Assembly: GCF_009832905.1 (NCBI RefSeq) | Contig: NZ_CP047135.1 | Location: forward strand, 2,334,001 to 2,398,000 | DNA length: 64,000 nucleotides | Direction of reading: 5' to 3' | Origin: Stenotrophomonas sp. 364 | Lineage (GTDB): Bacteria; Pseudomonadota; Gammaproteobacteria; Xanthomonadales; Xanthomonadaceae | In this document: in pieces, positions 55,027-63,420 of the stretch | How positions within the stretch are numbered: the first letter of the stretch is position 1 | Layout of the letters: every line of letters starts with the position of its first letter | Notes under the pieces: model-generated | The model's database searches: none | What the model was told of the DNA's origin: nothing | What the model saw: only the letters and a program-made list of their open reading frames with translations | Made by a program: the position numbers and the translations under genes

Positions 55027-55598
55027 CGCTGCTCTCCCATGGATGACTGAAGCTGAAGAAAGGCACGGCGTAGGTGCGACTTGACGGTTCCTAACGGCAT
55101 GCCGAGTTCTTTGGCAATCTCAGTGTGGGTTTTTGCTTCGAAGTAGGACATGCGGATCAACCGGGCTTGCGCGGCAGACAGTTCGCCCAGGCACTGCCTG
55201 AGCCGGACCTGTTCTGCGTGCAGCTCCGCCAGAGAATCCTGCTGAACGTCATGCTCCGCAGCCTGATCCACGACATCCTGGGCATGCACCCATATATGTT
55301 CACGCCGGACCCGATCAATGTGCAGGTTCCGCGCGACGCGATAGAGCCAGGTACCCAACCCGCTTCTTGCGGGATCGTAACGCTCGGCGCCATTCCACAG
55401 CTTGAACATCGCTTCCTGGGCCAGGTCTTCTGCGACAACCGGGGGCGCCCCCAACCCACTCAGGTATCGGCAAAGACGCGGCATGAAATGGTCGTAGATC
55501 CTCATGAAGCACTCGCGATCCTGGCGTCTGGCCACGCCATCCATTTCGGCGACCCATTGCTTCAGCGCGTGGCTTTGTGAGGGAGGAACGGAGATCAT
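55023..55598 (-). CDS. ECF sigma factor (RpoE/ECF11-like, partner of ChrR)
   Basis: 191 aa from the ATG at 55598; a longer open frame to 55688 exists but lacks family character. Sigma2: ECFMRIYDHFMPRLCRYLSG, VAEDLAQEAMFKLWNG, WLYRVARNLHIDRVRR. Sigma4: FEAKTHTEIAKELGMPLGTV, KSHLRRAFLQL. Context with ChrR supports singlet-oxygen or photo-oxidative stress response. A TGATCG (plus-strand 55699-55704) with TCGAAT 16 nt further on could be its own promoter; speculative. Confidence 0.92.
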   Translation of the reverse strand: MISVPPSQSHALKQWVAEMDGVARRQDRECFMRIYDHFMPRLCRYLSGLGAPPVVAEDLAQEAMFKLWNGAERYDPARSGLGTWLYRVARNLHIDRVRREHIWVHAQDVVDQAAEHDVQQDSLAELHAEQVRLRQCLGELSAAQARLIRMSYFEAKTHTEIAKELGMPLGTVKSHLRRAFLQLQSSMGEQR

Positions 55599-56055
55599 TC
55601 GAGTAACCTGAAAGGGCGATGTCCTTGGCGTGAGGGGCGCTGCGGGGTTGGCAGTCGACGGCCGAAGGAGCAGCGCATTCGAATTCAACCCCTTTATACG
55701 ATCAGGACGCTTTTCTGGATGCAGCTTGATGGACCGGAATGACGGCCAGAGCTGCCGTTTTGTTCACCTTCATAAACTGCCCGCCCCGCTGCAATCTGAC
55801 TGCGCAATCAACATTGCCCGGTCCACCCTCCTCCATTTTCCGGCCAGCAGGTCAGTGCTCTCATCACTTTTCAGGTGTCCACCCTTCAACGGCCCCCACT
55901 CGCTCCAAGCTTCACCATTGCATCCAGGGTTTGATGCATCTCCTCAATGCTGGCGGCCTCTGCCACACCAAGCACATCGCCGGACTCCGGCACGTTGGGA
56001 GTGACGAACGTGCACAGCGGGAGCAGCTCATCCCTCAACACCGCAATCGCTTCGT
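55599..56055. other. Upstream region of the sigma factor gene
   Basis: About 455 bases, no gene. A possible autoregulated ECF promoter lies around 55677-55704 (leftward): TGATCG, 16-nt spacer, TCGAAT. Confidence 0.4.
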
Positions 56056-57405
56056 TCACTTCGACGACGGGAGCGATTCACGGTCACTTTTCAGTGCCGA
56101 CCGCAGGAACCGGATGATAGCCGCACCGCCTTCGCGATCCGCGCGCGCGTACCCCTCAGGAGTGCCGCCCACTTGCAGGTAAGGACCCAGGTCGTGTCGA
56201 TAGGAGGTTGGCTGCCAGAACGGGGAGATCAAGTGCCCGGCATCACTGAAATAGACGATTTCGTCCGACGTATCACGATGATGCTTCGCCAAATAGCGAC
56301 TCGCCACCGCCGCCATCTCACCAGACGAACCAAGCCGATCGTCTCCCGCCGCTACAAGCATGAGCGGGCCGTTGATATTCTCGATCGGCAACATGGCAGA
56401 TTTCAACGCCGACTGCGCCGTAGCGTCTTCCTCATCAAGCCATCGCAAATCCTCTCTATACGGCAGGAAGGGCAGATCTTTCCCCTTCAACGTCAGACCG
56501 GGCTCATCGACCGCACGGAAGTCAGCCGGTGCGATATCGCGCCGTATACCTCGGAAGGGGGCGGGACTTCCCACTATCGAGACCACAGCGCGCAGGCGCT
56601 GGTCATGCGACGCGGCCGCCATGGCAATCGTGCCGCCCCAGGACCCTCCCAACACACCTATTCCAGACGCGTCCACGTAGCGTTGCTCTTGCAGCCAATC
56701 CACGGCCACCGACACAGGATCAATCGGAACCCGCACGAGGTCGGTAGGCAAGCCAGGCATGCGGTAGTAGGCCACTGACATGGCCAAGAACCCATGCGAG
56801 GCAAGCCACGCGGCATACATGTTTGCGCTCTCGATGCCACCCTCGGAGCCACCGAGCGTAATGACGACGGGATGACGGCGACCGTCTGTCAGCACTCCCC
56901 TGGGTGCATAAATGTTGGCGACCAGGCCCGGAGACTTCACAGTGAACGCGGAGACGTCCTCGCCGTCGATCCAGCGACGGAGTTCGATGGTTTCCACGAC
57001 CTTTCCTTCAATAACCATGTCGAGCGTGAAAATCGCAGGCTCGAATCGCAGGTCTCCCTCCCGCCTTTTGACGAGGAAAGGCGAAGGCCTTCCTGGACCG
57101 TCCGGTTTCATCGACCAGAACAGTCCCGTCTGATCGACCCCCGTATAGCTACCGGCCTCGGCGGCCGTCGTCGAGGGGTCAACCCTGCCCTCCAGATCCG
57201 CTCGATAAACCGCGTTGGAGCGCCAGCGGGTGCCCTTGGAGTCACGCATGGCCAGCCTGAGCTCAACGACATCCGTGGGCCGCATGCCTGAGATGGACAC
57301 CCCCAGTGGGGCGTCAGCGCGACTGTCTGCCGAGAGGATGTTCAGTGTCGCGGCATGACTATTGGCGCACGCCAAAAGAAGCGATAGGAGGGCGAATCGA
57401 CGCAT
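56056..57405 (-). CDS. Secreted BAAT-type acyl-CoA thioesterase/hydrolase-like protein
   Basis: 449 aa. Signal peptide MRRFALLSLLLACANSHA. N-terminal beta-sandwich (~20-150) followed by an alpha/beta-hydrolase (GSEGGIESANMYAAWLASHG; nucleophile in VLGGSWGGTIAMA; DDRLG; FSDAGHLISPFW). This two-domain form matches the bile-acid-CoA:amino-acid N-acyltransferase/acyl-CoA thioesterase group, but being secreted it probably acts on extracellular esters or amides (inference). The nucleophile is Ser rather than the BAAT Cys. It follows the LytTR regulator gene by 105 nt on the same strand. Confidence 0.85.
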   Translation of the reverse strand: MRRFALLSLLLACANSHAATLNILSADSRADAPLGVSISGMRPTDVVELRLAMRDSKGTRWRSNAVYRADLEGRVDPSTTAAEAGSYTGVDQTGLFWSMKPDGPGRPSPFLVKRREGDLRFEPAIFTLDMVIEGKVVETIELRRWIDGEDVSAFTVKSPGLVANIYAPRGVLTDGRRHPVVITLGGSEGGIESANMYAAWLASHGFLAMSVAYYRMPGLPTDLVRVPIDPVSVAVDWLQEQRYVDASGIGVLGGSWGGTIAMAAASHDQRLRAVVSIVGSPAPFRGIRRDIAPADFRAVDEPGLTLKGKDLPFLPYREDLRWLDEEDATAQSALKSAMLPIENINGPLMLVAAGDDRLGSSGEMAAVASRYLAKHHRDTSDEIVYFSDAGHLISPFWQPTSYRHDLGPYLQVGGTPEGYARADREGGAAIIRFLRSALKSDRESLPSSK

Positions 57406-57510
57406 CCAGGTGGCACTCTGAGGGGGACCTCAAAGCCTGCGAGCAGGACGCGTACCTGAGACGGACGTTGGCGTGAGTCGTGCTCTACGTGGCACCAATC
57501 GTGCAGACAT

Positions 57511-58215
57511 CTACGGCAATCGCGGCAAATTGGCGTCGAGTTGTGTGCGGAACTGTCGACTGACCCGAAGGGTCGTGCCGTCAATGAGTTCCAATAGAGC
57601 GTCCTGGTTTCGCGCGGAACGAAGTGCTGCGATGCGCCTTACATTCACCAATGAGGATCGGTGGATACGGAGGAACCCGCTCGGCTCCAACGCCTCCGCA
57701 AGACTTGCCATGCTATCGCGGCGCAGATACGTGTCCTTCCCCACGTGGATGCACACGTAATGGCCAGCTACGTCGACATAGTCAATGTCTGCCGGCAACA
57801 GATAGACCGTCCGATCGCCCGATTGAACCGCTACGCGCACGGTGTGCTCGACCTTACCCCCCAAGCGCTCCCGGACACGACGCATGGCCAACTGTAGCCG
57901 GTGGGGATCCACCGGCTTTAGCAAGTAGTCCAATGCCCCGATCTCGAAGGCGCGAACGGCGTGTGCACTGTAAGCGGTGATGAAGACGATGTGCGGCACC
58001 CGTTCCTCAAGATGCTGCACGAGATCCACGCCGCTGCCATCCGGCAACCCGATATCGAGAAGAATGAGATCGACATCCCCAACGTTCGCACGCTCAACCG
58101 CAGCTTCCAACGTTGATGTCTCCCCTACGATGGTGACGTCAGGTTCGCTCGCCAGCAGCCGAATGAGTCGCCCTCGCGCAAGAGACATGTCGTCAACAAT
58201 CAACGTGCGAATCAT
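57511..58215 (-). CDS. LytTR-type response regulator
   Basis: 234 aa from the ATG at 58215. Receiver with acidic IVDD, phospho-acceptor Asp54 in LILLDIGLPDG, ITAY and LLKPVDPHRL. C-terminal LytTR DNA-binding domain (IDYVDVAGHYVCIHVGKDTY, LRIHRSSLVNVRRIAAL). The stop-start overlap with the kinase (58212-58215, ATGA) shows an operon. LytTR pairs often control envelope or secreted functions; the BAAT-like gene downstream is a candidate target. Confidence 0.95.
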   Translation of the reverse strand: MIRTLIVDDMSLARGRLIRLLASEPDVTIVGETSTLEAAVERANVGDVDLILLDIGLPDGSGVDLVQHLEERVPHIVFITAYSAHAVRAFEIGALDYLLKPVDPHRLQLAMRRVRERLGGKVEHTVRVAVQSGDRTVYLLPADIDYVDVAGHYVCIHVGKDTYLRRDSMASLAEALEPSGFLRIHRSSLVNVRRIAALRSARNQDALLELIDGTTLRVSRQFRTQLDANLPRLP

Positions 58216-59276
58216 GGTTGATAGTGTTCCATCAGCGGAAGACGGATTGAAGCAGTGAACCGATTTTCCCCATATTGGGTCGTCAAGGATGCACCAGCCC
58301 CGTGCGCCAGTACCAATCGTTTCCGGAGGTGGTCCAAGCCAATGCCCAGACCGCCAGATGAGCTTCCATTGACTGAGTTCACCACACTGATGACAAGGTC
58401 CCCGTCTTGAAGGTTGGCCCAAATTTTGATCCCGACTGCCCCGTCAGTATCCGCGCCGTGTTGGATGGCATTCTCTAAAAGCGGCTGCAACACCATCGAA
58501 GGGACGGACGCATCCCAAGCACCAGGCTCGATCTCCGCAATGAACGTAATGTTGCCGGACAGCACCTGATGCAACTCGATGAATTCAGCGCATACCCCGA
58601 TCTCGTCCCTCAACGCCACCGCAGGCGCGCTTTCCAGCAATGCTCGAAGCAAGTTTGCAACATGTCCCAACGCCCGGTCGGCTTTGGGAGCATCACGATA
58701 TCCAAGCTCGCCGATGGCATTGAGCGCATTGAAGATGAAGTGCTGGTGTAGCCGTGATCTCAATGCTTCTTCGTTCAAACGCGCCAGAAGCCGCTCACGC
58801 TCGCTTTTCAGGGCCGTATGGGCCAACAGCTGCCCTACCCCCATGACAGCCAGGTAAAGCGGTATGGAAAATAGAGCGGTGGCCACCAAAGCACGCTGAC
58901 TGCTGTGCAGATCCAACGGCCCTTGCCCAGCAAATCCGAACATACTCAAGACGCCATGCCCCAATCCCCATCCCGCCCCTGTTAGAAGGAGAATCGCTGG
59001 AAGACCGAACAATGCAACCCAGATCAGGTGGTACGCAGACCGGCCAGATCCGATGATCCATCGTTCCGAGAGACCGAACAGCATGGGGGTGGCCAATGCC
59101 CATGGCGTGTAGCTGCCGACGAGAAACAAGAAGGCATGCAGGAGATCCGAAGCGCTACGCGCGCCATCTGATCGGCTCGTCAAGACAACGGCAGGTGTGT
59201 AGGCAAACGCAAGCACGAGCCAAGACAGTCCAACCCAACGCCATCGAACTCTCAAGATGGACTGATTGCCAGGCAT
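58212..59276 (-). CDS. LytS-like sensor histidine kinase
   Basis: 354 aa from the ATG at 59276. Four membrane segments between residues 14 and 155 (WVGLSWLVLAFAYTPAVVL, then ~52-72, ~84-106, ~130-152). His-kinase core: RLHQHFIFNALNAIGEL with phospho-acceptor His179; the usual Pro of the LytS PHFLFN motif is Gln here. HATPase_c: VLQPLLENAIQHG and GLGIGLDHLRKRL. Forms an operon with the LytTR regulator. Confidence 0.93.
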   Translation of the reverse strand: MPGNQSILRVRWRWVGLSWLVLAFAYTPAVVLTSRSDGARSASDLLHAFLFLVGSYTPWALATPMLFGLSERWIIGSGRSAYHLIWVALFGLPAILLLTGAGWGLGHGVLSMFGFAGQGPLDLHSSQRALVATALFSIPLYLAVMGVGQLLAHTALKSERERLLARLNEEALRSRLHQHFIFNALNAIGELGYRDAPKADRALGHVANLLRALLESAPAVALRDEIGVCAEFIELHQVLSGNITFIAEIEPGAWDASVPSMVLQPLLENAIQHGADTDGAVGIKIWANLQDGDLVISVVNSVNGSSSGGLGIGLDHLRKRLVLAHGAGASLTTQYGENRFTASIRLPLMEHYQP

Positions 59277-59715
59277 CCAAGTGTTTAAGCGCGTGGGGAT
59301 GGTGTTCGACTTGCTCAAAGGCGCTGCGGGGATCGAATCATCCAGACCATTTTCTACTCCCCTGGACAGAATGCAAGGAGTACGCCATGGCACTCCAGGA
59401 AGTGGATACGCCCGGCTCTTTATGACCCCTCATGGCCAAGCAGCCAAGGACAAGCACGCCGGGCGCAGGGAACATGCTCGTCACCATCACTGTATCGCCG
59501 CGCCTGTCTTTGTCGCCGGCGCCTGGGCTCTGGACGATGCCGGATTGGCCGGCGCGATTTCGGTCCACCTGCGCAACCGCGTCGCACGTTACATGGCAAC
59601 CTCTACACAGCCTCTGACCTCGTTGAGGGCCATCCGTCCGGGATAGTCAGCGTACTGCCCAGTCTCCTTTTCGCCCTTCGGGTTAATCCACCCTGCGACT
59701 CAGGGCGGAGGACGG
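59277..59715. other. Intergenic region with a gene-like fragment
   Basis: About 440 bases. A rightward frame ending at 59646 (part: APVFVAGAWALDDAGLAGA, ISVHLRNRVARYMA) looks partly protein-like but has no convincing start or known family. It could be a remnant of a lost gene. No RNA gene or clear terminator is seen. Confidence 0.35.
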
Positions 59716-60960
59716 CTAGATGTGAAACGCCGGACCCGCCGAGACCGTCGCCGAGCTCACCCTGACCCGGAGCGCGATGAGTAGGCTGGCCAGCAGCATC
59801 ACCGTCGCGGCTACAGTAAGGACAGCAACAATGCCCCCCAGCCCGAACACCAGGCCACCCAAGGCGGCCCCCGCGGCGATGGAGGACTGCACGGCAGCGA
59901 CCACCATCCCGCCGGCACTCTCGGCCTGATCGGGCACCGCACGCGCAACCCAGCTCGACCAGGCCACAGGCACGCCACCGAAGGCCAGGCCCCAGAGCGC
60001 GACCAGGATCGCCAGCCCGCCCACGCCCACCGGCAACAGGAGCATGCCGAGCGCGGCTACGCCCACCAGGGCAGGCATGATCACCAAGGTGACTTTCAAA
60101 CTGCGCTCCATGAGCCAGCCGGCCAGCAGGGTACCAACGAAATTCGCCACGCCGAATCCGAGCAGAATCAGGGCCAGGCCATCGGCGCTCATCTGCCCCA
60201 GGCTCTCCAACGTCGGGCGGATATAGGTGAAGAGCGCGTACTGACCGGTGTGCGCCAGAACGCAGCCGAGCATGCCGACCGCAACGCGGGGCCTGCGCAG
60301 GAGCCCCACCACCGACTCGGGAACTGCCGCCTTGCGAGGGGCCATTCGGGGCAGCGTGAACCACTGGAACGCTAACGTGAGTCCACCTACCGCCGTCGCC
60401 GCCCAGAAGGCACTGCGCCAGCCCAGCAGCCCGCCGAGGTAGCTCCCCAACGGAACCGACACCACCGTGCCCACCGCAATGCCGCTGAAGATGATGGACA
60501 GCGCGCGAGGCACGCGCTGTGGCGGCACCAACCGCATGGCCACGGCCGCTGCCATGCTCCAGAAGCCGCCCAGCGCGACACCCAGCAGGACGCGCATCAC
60601 CAGCAGGACGCCCATGCTGGACGATAACGCCACCAAGGCGTTGGAGAGGATCATCAGACCCGTGAAACTCAACAACACCAGGCGCCTGTCGATCGAACGG
60701 GTCAGCCGCGGCACCAGCAGGCCAGCGAACAGGGCCACAACCGCGGTGACCGTCACGGCTTGACCGGCCAGCGCCTCCGACACCGCCAGGTCGGCCGCCA
60801 TCGGCGTCAACAGGCTGGCAGGCAGGTACTCGGCCGTGAGTAGCCCGAAGACACCCATGGCCAGCGAAAACACGGCCACCCATGCCGATGAAGACGGCTC
60901 CCCGCTCTCCCGGGTCACAGAATCAGGCGCGCTTGCGACATCCACTACGTTATTGCTCAT
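59716..60960 (-). CDS. MFS transporter (NepI/AraJ-like)
   Basis: 414 aa from the ATG at 60960 (a TTG one codon earlier is less likely). Twelve helices; landmarks LTRSIDRRLVLL (loop 2-3), LLGVALGGFWSMAAAVAM, VPLGSYLGGLLGWRSAF. DHA1-type, as in purine-nucleoside efflux proteins such as NepI. Divergent from the AraC gene across 104 nt, so probably under its control. Confidence 0.92.
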   Translation of the reverse strand: MSNNVVDVASAPDSVTRESGEPSSSAWVAVFSLAMGVFGLLTAEYLPASLLTPMAADLAVSEALAGQAVTVTAVVALFAGLLVPRLTRSIDRRLVLLSFTGLMILSNALVALSSSMGVLLVMRVLLGVALGGFWSMAAAVAMRLVPPQRVPRALSIIFSGIAVGTVVSVPLGSYLGGLLGWRSAFWAATAVGGLTLAFQWFTLPRMAPRKAAVPESVVGLLRRPRVAVGMLGCVLAHTGQYALFTYIRPTLESLGQMSADGLALILLGFGVANFVGTLLAGWLMERSLKVTLVIMPALVGVAALGMLLLPVGVGGLAILVALWGLAFGGVPVAWSSWVARAVPDQAESAGGMVVAAVQSSIAAGAALGGLVFGLGGIVAVLTVAATVMLLASLLIALRVRVSSATVSAGPAFHI

Positions 60961-61064
60961 CAAAGATCCCAGTGCATTCGTGCAACCGAGAGTCTAGGGA
61001 GCGATGTCAGGATGATCTATGATTGTCCAACCTGTATTTTTGATCGAAACCCCGGATCGTCTCC

Positions 61065-62030
61065 ATGAGCCACGTTCCACCCCAGCCCTCCCACCTGATC
61101 AGCGAGCTGCTGACCGGCATGCGGCTGCATGGCGTTCAATACCGTCGCATTCAGACCGGGCCGACCTTTGGGCTTGGATTTCCGCCGAAGCCAGGCCATG
61201 CCTATTTCCATTACCTGGCAGTGGGCACCGCGATCCTTCGCGGCGCGGACGGCAGCCAACACCTTCTCTCTGCCGGGGATGTCGTGCTTCTTCCGCGCGG
61301 AGAAGGCCACGCGTTGCTGTCGGGCGAGGACCATCCCGTCCAGTTCCTGGACACGATAGACGCCGCCCCATTGGGTGACACGGTGAGTGGCATAGACACA
61401 TGCCCGAGCACCCATGCCGTGCCAAGCGCCGTGCTCTTCCACGGATGCATGGTGGTCGATCTGGGGGGCATGCAAGGGTTGAGCAAGGTGATGCCGGCGG
61501 TGATGTTGGTCGATGGCGACGGCAATCGGTTCCCCGGGCTGTTGCCGATGGTCGACGCGATGAAGCGCGAGGTGTGCTCCGGACGCATTGGCTTTGCAGG
61601 CATACTCGCCCGGCTGGCGGATGCCGTTGCCGCCATGATCGTCCGCGACTGGATCGAGCGCGGGTGCGACGGCGCCTCCGGCCCGGTCATGGCCCTGCGC
61701 GACCCCCGTCTATCGCTGGCGTTGCTTGCCCTGCACAGGGACCCTGGGCGTGACTGGACCGTCGAAGCGCTGGCGGCAGAATCCAACATCTCACGCTCTG
61801 TTTTTGCAGACCGGTTCCAAGCCGTCATTGGCACCGCGCCCCTGCGGTACGTGACTGAGCTGCGCATGCAATTGGCCAGCCAATGGCTGACGCACCAGAG
61901 CCTGTCCATCGAGGTCGTGGCAGAGCGTCTCGGCTACGCGTCGCAGGCAGCGTTCAGTCGCGCGTATAAGCGCGTCATGGGGCACTCTCCTGGAGCGACT
62001 CGGCGCGGGCGCGCCTTGGCCTCGCCATAG
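61065..62030 (+). CDS. AraC-family regulator with cupin N-terminus
   Basis: 321 aa. N-terminal cupin-type ligand-binding domain (1-190; YFHYLAVGTAILRGADGSQH, DVVLLPRGEGHALL). C-terminal double HTH: TVEALAAESNISRSVFADRF (first) and SIEVVAERLGYASQAAFSRA (second) with the conserved GYASQAAFSRAYKR. Faces the MFS gene and shares its promoter region; it likely activates it in response to a small molecule. Confidence 0.94.
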   Translation: MSHVPPQPSHLISELLTGMRLHGVQYRRIQTGPTFGLGFPPKPGHAYFHYLAVGTAILRGADGSQHLLSAGDVVLLPRGEGHALLSGEDHPVQFLDTIDAAPLGDTVSGIDTCPSTHAVPSAVLFHGCMVVDLGGMQGLSKVMPAVMLVDGDGNRFPGLLPMVDAMKREVCSGRIGFAGILARLADAVAAMIVRDWIERGCDGASGPVMALRDPRLSLALLALHRDPGRDWTVEALAAESNISRSVFADRFQAVIGTAPLRYVTELRMQLASQWLTHQSLSIEVVAERLGYASQAAFSRAYKRVMGHSPGATRRGRALASP

Positions 62031-62049
62031 GGGGCAGCTTGGCGATCGC

Positions 62050-62262
62050 TCAAGCCGCCTGAGGGTCGTCAAGGGGCTGCAGCCGATTGGCGATCCCATC
62101 GAAACGCGCCGCCTCTGTTCGAAGCTGATCGGCGGCAGTGCGTCGACTCGCCCTCGCCCGCCAGTCGCCACCGCGCCGAAGGTCCAGTGCGTCGGCCTGC
62201 TGCCACAGCGAAGCCGCCCGTGCGCGCGCCCAGCGCGCCTTTCCGATGTCTGCTTTCGTCAT
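62050..62262 (-). CDS. Small Arg/Ala-rich hypothetical protein
   Basis: 70 aa from the ATG at 62262: MTKADIGKARWARARAASLW, then QQADALDLRRGGDWRARASR, then RTAADQLRTEAARFDGIANR. All-helical and basic, ending LQPLDDPQAA. No family recognised. Convergent with the AraC gene (20 nt between stops); divergent from the H-NS-like gene. Confidence 0.5.
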   Translation of the reverse strand: MTKADIGKARWARARAASLWQQADALDLRRGGDWRARASRRTAADQLRTEAARFDGIANRLQPLDDPQAA

Positions 62263-62450
62263 GGGTCCATGGTGAATACGGGGCGTCGCATGGCGCGATA
62301 CGGAGGCAACGCTGGCTGACTGTCGTCCTGTCGCCTGACCAGGAACGGTTTGCCGATGCCCAGCTTGCGGTCCAGTCACTGAGGCCGTCTGACGTGATCC
62401 TCCAGCCATTTGGTATCTTGGGCGCCAGCTCTGCACAGATCCCGACCCCC

Positions 62451-62882
62451 ATGCCCCGCAAGACCTCGAACAATTCCTCCGCGTCGCTGCTGGACCTCCC
62501 TGCCGGCGCGACCCCGTCGGGAACAGCAACGGACAAGGCACTTCTCCGTGCAGCGACCAAGGAAGCCTACAAGCGCGTCAACCTGCTCCTGAGCGCTTAC
62601 TTCGAGGATTTCAGCCCGGCGCAGCAGCGCAGGATCCGCGAAGCGATCGGAGCGAGCGCCCGTCCGACGCCATCTAAACAGGCCAAGGTTCCCAAGGTTC
62701 CGAAGGCACCCAAGGCTCCAAAGGAAGACCTGCCGCCCCGGTTCTGGCTGCCCTTCAGTGGTGAGACGTGGTCGGGACGAGGACGCCCCCCAGCCGCCTT
62801 CCTCGCCTGGGAAGGCACCGTTGCCCATACCGAGTGGAAGAAGCGGCACCCCGGCGAGCGATTCCCGACCTACCCAGGCTGA
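62451..62882 (+). CDS. H-NS family nucleoid-associated protein
   Basis: 143 aa from the ATG at 62451. The C-terminal DNA-binding loop is clear: LPFSGETWSGRGRPPAAF followed by EWKKRHPGERFPTYPG (consensus for the family, T-W-x-G-x-G-R-x-P). A Pro/Lys linker of repeated KVPK and KAPK units (residues ~80-93) precedes it. The N-terminal part is helical for dimerisation. Such proteins bind AT-rich DNA and silence horizontally acquired genes. Confidence 0.9.
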   Translation: MPRKTSNNSSASLLDLPAGATPSGTATDKALLRAATKEAYKRVNLLLSAYFEDFSPAQQRRIREAIGASARPTPSKQAKVPKVPKAPKAPKEDLPPRFWLPFSGETWSGRGRPPAAFLAWEGTVAHTEWKKRHPGERFPTYPG

Positions 62883-62960
62883 TTGCGGCTGCAAGGGCGC
62901 AGGCGTTCTGCAGCGCCAGCGTCTTCCTTCCCCGTCCAACCCTTTAAACAGGAGCTGGAA

Positions 62961-63155
62961 ATGACGCCTCTCGACAAAGCGATCCGTAGAGAACTGCAGG
63001 TCGGCGACGACACGTACACCCTGACCATCGACCCGAGCGGGCTCAAGCTCGTATTGAAGGGGCGGAGAAAGGGAGTGGAGCTGCAGTGGAGGGAGTTGGT
63101 CAACGGCGACGCCGCGTTGGCTGCGGCGCTTCAGGCATCACTTGGGGCCAGGTGA
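62961..63155 (+). CDS. Small hypothetical protein
   Basis: 64 aa, ATG at 62961 with AGGAG ten bases upstream. MTPLDKAIRRELQVGDDTYT, then LTIDPSGLKLVLKGRRKGVE, then LQWRELVNGDAALAAALQAS. A beta-strand pair followed by helices. No family recognised, but the strong ribosome-binding site and position after the H-NS gene make it likely to be expressed. Confidence 0.65.
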   Translation: MTPLDKAIRRELQVGDDTYTLTIDPSGLKLVLKGRRKGVELQWRELVNGDAALAAALQASLGAR

Positions 63156-63420
63156 ATCGCGCCTGGCGATTCGCAGATGACTTCCAGCAGGCGGGCTCAC
63201 ATGGCGGGGATGCGCAAGCGATCATCGCCTCTGCCTGCCTGATGCACTCGTTCCTTCCCCAACGCTGCCGAAGGTGGCCCCGTGCTCCACGGTCGCCCCA
63301 AGTGATCGGCCAGAAGCGGACATCGTCAGGCCATCTCCTTCGCCTACAAGAGCATTCCTCCCAGGGCCTCAATGCGCTGGCCGGAATCCAACGACTGCCT
63401 CCCGCCAGGCCGTCAGTGCT

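Noticed and set aside
59603..60883. Long minus-strand alternative frame within the second MFS gene
   Set aside because: Gly/Arg-rich shadow of the 59716-60960 MFS gene.
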